Origin: Christensenellaceae bacterium
GTDB lineage: Bacteria; Bacillota; Clostridia; Christensenellales; Aristaeellaceae
Reading direction: 5' to 3'
Length of the DNA stretch: 9,589 bases
Assembly (NCBI GenBank): GCA_017881705.1
Contig: JADGQP010000142.1
Span: forward strand, 1 to 9,589
Below the pieces are notes generated by a model. The model saw only the letters and a list, made by a program, of their open reading frames with translations, was not told the origin of the DNA and ran no database searches. Positions within the stretch are counted from its first letter, which is position 1; each line of letters begins with the position of its first letter. Shown here piece after piece: positions 5,780 through 9,589 of this stretch. Both the position numbers and the translations under genes were made by a program.

Positions 5780-6751
5780 ATGGCTGAAATTTACCTTGCG
5801 GGAGGCTGTTTCTGGGGCACGGAAAAATACCTGGCTTCCATCCGCGGCGTGCGCTCCACCCAGGTGGGGTATGCTAACGGCAGCACTGAAAACCCGACCT
5901 ACCAGGAGGTTTGTCACAACCACACGGGCCATGCCGAAACGGTTCGCGTTACCTACGACCCCGCCGTGGTTTCGCTTGCGTTTTTACTGTCGCTTTTTTA
6001 CGAAGCGATCGATCCCGTGTCGGTCAACCGTCAGGGCGGGGATTGCGGCACGCAGTACCGCAGCGGCATCTATTACCAAAACGAGGCGGATCGGCTGGTG
6101 ATCGAGCAATCGATCGCAAAGCTCCAAACGCATTACACACAGCCTGTGGCCGTTGAGGTGGCTCCGCTCGCCAACTTTACCCCCGCGGAAGAATACCACC
6201 AGAAGTATCTGGATAAAAACCCGGGCGGCTACTGCCACATCTCCGCCCAACGCATCCGTAACGCGGCGCAGGCCACAACCGATCCGGCTGATTATGTTAA
6301 ACCCGATGCGGAAACCCTGCGAAGCAGGCTCACACCCCTGCAATACGAGGTAACGCAGCACGCGGCGACAGAACCGCCCTTCCAAAACGAATACGACGGA
6401 AATTTCCACGCGGGGCTGTATGTGGACGTCACAACGGGCGAACCGCTGTTTCTCTCCGGCGACAAGTTCGCCTCCGGCTGCGGTTGGCCCAGCTTTACTA
6501 AACCGGCGGATGCCAACGTGGTTACGGAGCGTGCGGACGTAAGCCACGGCAGGGTACGCACCGAAGTGCGCAGCCGCGTGGGTGACGCGCACCTGGGCCA
6601 CGTGTTTGACGACGGGCCTGCCGAGCGGGGCGGTCAACGCTATTGCATCAACAGCGCCGCCATACGCTTTATTCCGCTGGAAAATCTGGCAAGCGAAGGG
6701 TACGGCGCATGGGTCGAACGCATCAACGCGACCGACGGTGCGGACAAGTGA
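5780..6751 (+). CDS. msrAB: Bifunctional peptide-methionine (S)-S-oxide / (R)-S-oxide reductase MsrAB
   Basis: A 323-residue fusion that reduces both epimers of methionine sulfoxide in proteins and free methionine. Residues 1-160 are MsrA: GGCFWG holds the catalytic Cys10, GTQYRSGIYY (90-99) is the conserved core, and NPGGYCH (147-153) gives Cys152, the expected resolving cysteine. Residues about 182-315 are MsrB: SGCGWPSF (232-239) gives resolving Cys234, HLGHVFDDGP (271-280) is conserved, and RYCINSAAIRF (287-297) gives catalytic Cys289. No CxxC pairs are present, so the MsrB half lacks the structural zinc site seen in E. coli MsrB, as is common in fusions. There is no signal peptide, so it is cytosolic. 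The start at ATG 5780 is set by AGAGGAGG (5765-5772) with a 7-nt gap. In-frame ATGs at 5741 and 5750 lie in the regulatory dyad and are rejected. Thioredoxin is the usual reductant. Confidence 0.96.
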   Translation: MAEIYLAGGCFWGTEKYLASIRGVRSTQVGYANGSTENPTYQEVCHNHTGHAETVRVTYDPAVVSLAFLLSLFYEAIDPVSVNRQGGDCGTQYRSGIYYQNEADRLVIEQSIAKLQTHYTQPVAVEVAPLANFTPAEEYHQKYLDKNPGGYCHISAQRIRNAAQATTDPADYVKPDAETLRSRLTPLQYEVTQHAATEPPFQNEYDGNFHAGLYVDVTTGEPLFLSGDKFASGCGWPSFTKPADANVVTERADVSHGRVRTEVRSRVGDAHLGHVFDDGPAERGGQRYCINSAAIRFIPLENLASEGYGAWVERINATDGADK

Positions 6752-6847
6752 GAAAATAAGGGCGGCTGAGCCCCGCGTCAGGAATCACAAACCCTTTTCG
6801 TCTTTGCACTTTTGCTGTTTTCTTCAGTAAAACGCGAAGGTATGGAA

Positions 6848-6876
6848 TTGACAACCCAGTTAAACACTTCTACAAT
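6848..6876 (+). promoter_or_regulatory. Strong promoter of the liv operon
   Basis: TTGACA (6848-6853) and TACAAT (6871-6876, five of six) are separated by exactly 17 nt. The predicted start, near 6883, leaves a leader of about 105 nt before livK. The msrAB gene ends about 100 nt upstream of the -35 box without a clear intrinsic terminator. Confidence 0.8.
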
Positions 6877-6882
6877 GGATTC

Positions 6883-6987
6883 AAGGCAAAGGAGCTGAGT
6901 TTGATACATTGTACCACTCGCACTATGCCTTTTTGTAAATCCGATGGGTTCACAAGGTGTCCAATCATATTAAAGGAGGTACCCCGC
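6883..6987 (+). other. livK 5' leader with two ribosome-binding sites
   Basis: The main site, AAAGGAGGT (6972-6980), is a near-perfect anti-16S match 7 nt before the livK ATG. Close to the predicted 5' end a second site, AAAGGAG (6888-6894), stands 6 nt before TTG 6901, which is in frame with livK. AAGGCA (6883-6888) can pair with TGCCTT (6926-6931), with GAGT/ACTC (6897-6900 and 6916-6919) inside and several T residues after, forming a possible but weak leader structure. I recognise no known riboswitch class. Confidence 0.4.
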
Positions 6988-8121
6988 ATGAAACGTTATC
7001 TCTCGATACTCACAGCGGTCGTTCTGGTTCTTACCACGCTGTTGGTTCCGGCGATGGCCGAAACCGAGCCGGTTAAAATCGGCGCCATCGCCCCTCTGAC
7101 CGGCAGCCTCGCCACCTATGGCGAATCCGTTACCAACGGCATCAAGCTGGCCATTCAGGAGATCAACGATGCCGGCGGCGTTCTGGGCGGCCGTCAGCTC
7201 GATGTGACCTACATGGATGACAAAGCCGATGCCACCGAAAGCGCCAACGCCTTCAACAAGCTGGTTTCCGACGGCAACAAGGCCATCATCGGCTCCGTTA
7301 CCTCCGGCGTGACCGCCGGCCTGGCCGCTCTGGCCAACGATCAGGGTATGCTTCTGCTTACCCCCACCGCCACGGCGGATACCATTACCGATGGCTACAC
7401 CAGCGTGTTCCGTGCTTGCTTCCGTGATTCCTTCCAGGGCGAAGTCGGCGCGAAAGTTGCCGTGAAGCTGGGCGTGAAGAAAGTCGCCATCCTGTACGCT
7501 TCCGGCGACACCTATTCTTCCGGCCTGTACGAAGCCTTCAAAACGGCTGCCGCCACCCAGGGCCTTGAAATCGTGGATGTGGAAAGCTCTTCCACCACCT
7601 CCGATACCGACTACACCACGCAGTTGACCAATATCGTCGCCTCCGGCGCCGAGCTGATCTTCGCCCCCTACTATTATGATTCCATTGGCCCCTACATCGT
7701 ACCGCAGGCTCGCGCGGCCGGCTTCACCGGCTACTTCGTGGGTGCGGACGGCTGGGACGGCACCCAGAACACCATGGTGGCAGATAAGAGCCTTTACAAT
7801 AAGTGCTTCTACACCAACCACTATGCACCCGACGATCCCTCCCCCATTGTACAGAACTTCGTTAAAAAGTACACCGACACCTACGGTGCCGCGAGCCTGA
7901 CCGCTCTGGCCGCGTTGGCCTATGATGCCGCTTACATGCTCAAGGACGCCATTGAAACCGCCGGCACGGATGATACCGCCGCGATTATCAAGGCGATGAC
8001 CGGCATGTCCTTCTCCGGCGTTACCGGCACCTTCACACTGGATGCCTCCGGCACGCCCGAGAAGGCCGCTCCCGTGATTGAGTACGTGGATGGCGTCGCC
8101 AAGTTCTACGCTTCCATCTAA
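6988..8121 (+). CDS. livK: Branched-chain amino-acid-type ABC transporter substrate-binding protein
   Basis: A 377-residue type I periplasmic-binding protein (LivK / receptor-family ligand-binding fold). An N-terminal signal peptide, MKRYLSILTAVVLVLTTLLV then PAMA, is predicted to be cut after Ala24. The cleavage region is AxA-like and has no lipobox cysteine, unusual for a Gram-positive solute-binding protein. The mature protein opens with VKIGAIAPLTGSLATYGES (29-47), the family's signature first strand and loop. GSVTSG (102-107) and TPTATA (125-130) correspond to the ligand carboxylate and ammonium-binding segments. DYTTQLTNI (208-216) and YFVGADGWDG (249-258) are also typical. Cys144 and Cys273 are the only cysteines and could form a disulfide. 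It would bring a branched-chain amino acid, or a related ligand such as an amide or urea, to LivHM; the exact ligand cannot be read. Codons end in C or G far more than in neighbouring genes, suggesting high expression. A strong terminator-like hairpin follows it. Confidence 0.93.
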   Translation: MKRYLSILTAVVLVLTTLLVPAMAETEPVKIGAIAPLTGSLATYGESVTNGIKLAIQEINDAGGVLGGRQLDVTYMDDKADATESANAFNKLVSDGNKAIIGSVTSGVTAGLAALANDQGMLLLTPTATADTITDGYTSVFRACFRDSFQGEVGAKVAVKLGVKKVAILYASGDTYSSGLYEAFKTAAATQGLEIVDVESSSTTSDTDYTTQLTNIVASGAELIFAPYYYDSIGPYIVPQARAAGFTGYFVGADGWDGTQNTMVADKSLYNKCFYTNHYAPDDPSPIVQNFVKKYTDTYGAASLTALAALAYDAAYMLKDAIETAGTDDTAAIIKAMTGMSFSGVTGTFTLDASGTPEKAAPVIEYVDGVAKFYASI

Positions 8122-8126
8122 CCGGG

Positions 8127-8168
8127 TCATTGCTTGGCGCGAACAGCAATGAGCCTCGTCGCTGTTCG
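8127..8168 (+). promoter_or_regulatory. Two mutually exclusive hairpins after livK
   Basis: TCATTGCT (8127-8134) pairs perfectly with AGCAATGA (8145-8152). CGAACAGC (8140-8147) pairs perfectly with GCTGTTCG (8161-8168). The two eight-base stems share bases 8145-8147 and each places an arm in the other's loop, so only one can form fully. They lie directly before the terminator-like stem at 8171. They may protect the livK message 3' end or tune read-through into livH. Confidence 0.55.
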
Positions 8169-8170
8169 AA

Positions 8171-8217
8171 AAGGCCAGGGGCGGACGATCGCGTCCGCCC
8201 CGCCTTGTCTTTTTATT
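8171..8217 (+). terminator. Strong intrinsic terminator/attenuator between livK and livH
   Basis: A perfect ten-base stem, GGGGCGGACG (8178-8187) with CGTCCGCCCC (8192-8201), closes an ATCG loop. It is extended outward by AAGGC/GCCTT (8171-8175 and 8202-8206) with a two-base CA bulge, then GTCTTTTTATT. No convincing promoter was found between it and livH, so livH and livM are probably reached by partial read-through, giving an excess of binding protein over permease. Confidence 0.88.
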
Positions 8218-8361
8218 GTGTGAAACACGGGCATTCTTATCCCGAGCCTTTTGAATGTGAAGTGATTCGCGCAGTTCTTGCGCGGTAACCATAAAGGTTT
8301 TCTGCCGGCGACAGGGGCCGGTTTCCCGGTTGTAAACGGGTACGGAAGGGAGCTGTCTTGC
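8218..8361 (+). other. livH leader, no gene
   Basis: This 144-nt stretch after the terminator contains no credible sigma-A promoter. It has small stems: GTGTGAAACAC just after the T-tract, CGGG/CCCG around CATTCTTAT, and CCGGTTT (8318-8324) with AAACGGG (8334-8340), one mismatch, just before the livH ribosome site GGAAGGGAG. An in-frame TTG at 8278 is not supported as a livH start. Confidence 0.4.
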
Positions 8362-9273
8362 ATGGATGGACTTACGCTGTTTATCCAGCAGGTGTTCAAC
8401 GGCTTGCGCGTGGGAAGCGTATATGCCTTGATTGCGCTTGGATACACAATGGTCTATGGCATCATCCGACTGATCAATTTCGCGCATGGCGATTTTATTA
8501 TGGTCGGCGCTTACACGTTGTTTTTTACCGTTCCCTTGATGATCTCGCACGGTATGCCCGCCTGGCTGTCGGTATTCGCGGCAATCGCCGTGTGCGCAAC
8601 CACCGGTGTTTTGGTGGAAAAGTTGGCGTATAAGCCTGTGCGTAAAAGGGGCAATAACATGTCCGCCCTGATTACCGCAATCGCCATGAGCCTTTTTTTG
8701 GAAAACATGGCGCAAACGCTGTTTGGCGCCAATCCCAAGCAGGTGATCACCATCTTCAACCTGCCCAATCTGTTGGGTTTCAACGGCAACACCCTGGTAA
8801 CCATCCTCATCGGTGTGTCGATCATGGTGGGGCTTACGCTGTTTGTGAAGCACACCAAAACAGGCCAGGCGATGCGCGCCGTTTCCGAGGATAAAAAAGC
8901 CTCGCTCCTCATGGGTATAAACGTGAACCGCACCATCACCATTACCTTCGCCATCGGTTCCGGCCTGGCAGCCATAGCGTCGCTAATGTACATCGTGCAG
9001 TACAACCAGGTGACCAACCTCATGGGCTACATGCTAGGTTTGAAAGCCTTCGTAGCGGCTGTTCTGGGTGGCATCGGCAGTATTCCGGGCGCGATGCTGG
9101 GCGGCCTGTTGATCGGCCTTGTCGAAAGCCTTTCCAAAGCGTACAGTTCTACGCTAACCGGCGGAATTATCACCTCCGCATTCTCGGACGCTATTGTTTT
9201 CGGCATTCTCATCATCGTTTTGCTGGTGAAACCCACGGGGCTCATCGGCGAAAAGACCGGCGAGAAAGTGTAG
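8362..9273 (+). CDS. livH: Branched-chain amino-acid ABC transporter permease LivH
   Basis: A 303-residue inner-membrane permease with about eight membrane segments, the normal LivH length. The N-terminal GLRVGSVYALIALGYTMVYG (14-33) and the following LINFAHGDFIMVGAY (37-51) are hallmark LivH sequences. RAVSEDKKASLLMGINVNR (172-190) is the cytoplasmic coupling loop (EAA-like) that contacts the ATPases LivG and LivF. VAAVLGGIGSIPGAMLGGLL (231-250) is the conserved C-terminal block. It pairs with LivM to form the pore. The start at ATG 8362 is chosen because GLTLFIQQ follows immediately and GGAAGGGAG lies about 9 nt upstream; an open frame from TTG 8278 would add 28 residues unlike the family. 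livM follows after 10 nt. Confidence 0.95.
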   Translation: MDGLTLFIQQVFNGLRVGSVYALIALGYTMVYGIIRLINFAHGDFIMVGAYTLFFTVPLMISHGMPAWLSVFAAIAVCATTGVLVEKLAYKPVRKRGNNMSALITAIAMSLFLENMAQTLFGANPKQVITIFNLPNLLGFNGNTLVTILIGVSIMVGLTLFVKHTKTGQAMRAVSEDKKASLLMGINVNRTITITFAIGSGLAAIASLMYIVQYNQVTNLMGYMLGLKAFVAAVLGGIGSIPGAMLGGLLIGLVESLSKAYSSTLTGGIITSAFSDAIVFGILIIVLLVKPTGLIGEKTGEKV

Positions 9274-9283
9274 GTATTGGAAA

Positions 9284-9589
9284 ATGTTCCATAAAAAAGA
9301 CCAACTTGTTCGCCTCCTCGTTTCGCTGCTCGGCGTATGCGCGCTGGGAGCGTTCGTATACCTTGCCGATTCCCTGGGGTTGATCAACAGCTACATTCGC
9401 GGTATTTTTATTCAATGCTGCTTTGCCGTCATCATGGCCACCTCCCTGAACCTCGTATTCGGTTATCTGGGGCAGATCGCGCTGGGTCACGCGGGCTTCA
9501 TGGCCGTTGGCGCCTACACTTCCGCGCTGGTCACCAAGGCGATTGGGCTGGCTATCAAGGCGGGCACACTGCCGGCGATGCCAACACTA
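9284..9589 (+). CDS. livM: Branched-chain amino-acid ABC transporter permease LivM (3' end missing)
   Basis: The frame is open from ATG 9284 to the window edge, giving 102 residues; the rest lies beyond. After a basic N-terminus (MFHKKDQLVRLL) comes a first membrane segment. SYIRGIFIQCCFAVIMATSL (about 34-53) and NLVFGYLGQIALGHAGFMAV (54-73) follow; the latter is the diagnostic LivM motif. LivM is the second transmembrane subunit alongside LivH. The start lies 10 nt after the livH stop, with only a modest GG-rich site (TTGGAAA) upstream, so coupling to livH translation is likely. The short sequence before the first helix is normal for this family. livG and livF would be expected downstream. 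Confidence 0.93.
   Translation, partial: MFHKKDQLVRLLVSLLGVCALGAFVYLADSLGLINSYIRGIFIQCCFAVIMATSLNLVFGYLGQIALGHAGFMAVGAYTSALVTKAIGLAIKAGTLPAMPTL

Noticed and set aside
5984..6637. Minus-strand frame of 217 codons opposite msrAB
   Set aside because: It is a shadow of a clearly identified coding region, with no ribosome site and no family likeness.
6757..6780. GGGC-GCCC hairpin after msrAB as a terminator
   Set aside because: The stem is only four base pairs and no T-tract follows, so it does not qualify as an intrinsic terminator.
6970..8853. Very long open frame on the minus strand (627 codons) across livK and the start of livH
   Set aside because: It is the complement of livK, whose strong bias for C-ending codons removes stops from the opposite strand. 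The product is an unnatural Gly/His-rich sequence, has no ribosome site and overlaps two well-identified genes.
1..9589. CRISPR array, transposon ends, phage genes, tRNA/rRNA or a defence-type system
   Set aside because: No regularly spaced repeats, transposase or integrase motifs, cloverleaf sequences or nuclease/toxin families were found; the gene content is metabolic, transport and repair.

Overview
The window looks like a chromosomal stretch of an anaerobic, moderately GC-rich member of the Bacillota, probably a clostridial gut-type lineage. The basis is strong Shine-Dalgarno sites (for example AAAGGAGGT before livK), sigma-A-like promoters with 17-bp spacers, a short-chain flavodoxin and a fused MsrAB. 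The substrate-binding protein has an AxA-type signal peptide instead of a lipobox. The taxonomic call is inference; no rRNA or taxon-specific marker is present.

Layout. (1) 1-1623 (+) is the 3' part of a large polytopic membrane protein resembling GT-C/family-39-type glycosyltransferases. It converges on a minus-strand pair and is separated from it by a hairpin that could terminate both strands. (2) 1714-4262 (-) is a two-gene unit: a PlsC-like acyltransferase with a zinc ribbon and an extra C-terminal domain, then, 2 nt later, a GltS-family transporter. A promoter candidate with a dyad inside its spacer lies upstream. (3) 4263-4580 is a divergent intergenic region, followed by a RimJ/RimL-type GNAT acetyltransferase (+). 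(4) 5154-5705 is a self-contained transcription unit: consensus promoter, short flavodoxin and an intrinsic terminator with a GCAA loop. (5) 5780-6751 encodes a fused methionine sulfoxide reductase MsrA-MsrB. (6) From 6848 to the right edge runs a branched-chain amino-acid (or related amide/amino-acid) ABC uptake operon: promoter, leader, livK, an intergenic attenuator-like hairpin cluster, livH and the 5' part of livM. The ATPase genes livG and livF would be expected beyond the edge.

How the genes work together. LivK captures the solute outside the membrane, and LivH and LivM form the permease. The hairpin cluster between livK and livH would give more binding protein than permease. The flavodoxin and MsrAB are both redox proteins and lie next to each other, but each appears to have its own transcription signals. 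The acyltransferase and the GltS-like carrier are translationally close without an obvious shared pathway.

I found no CRISPR array, transposon, phage gene, tRNA, rRNA or tandem repeat, and no convincing undescribed system. The most interesting points are regulatory (the livK-livH hairpins and dyads inside promoter spacers), the domain make-up of the acyltransferase, and the non-lipoprotein LivK.
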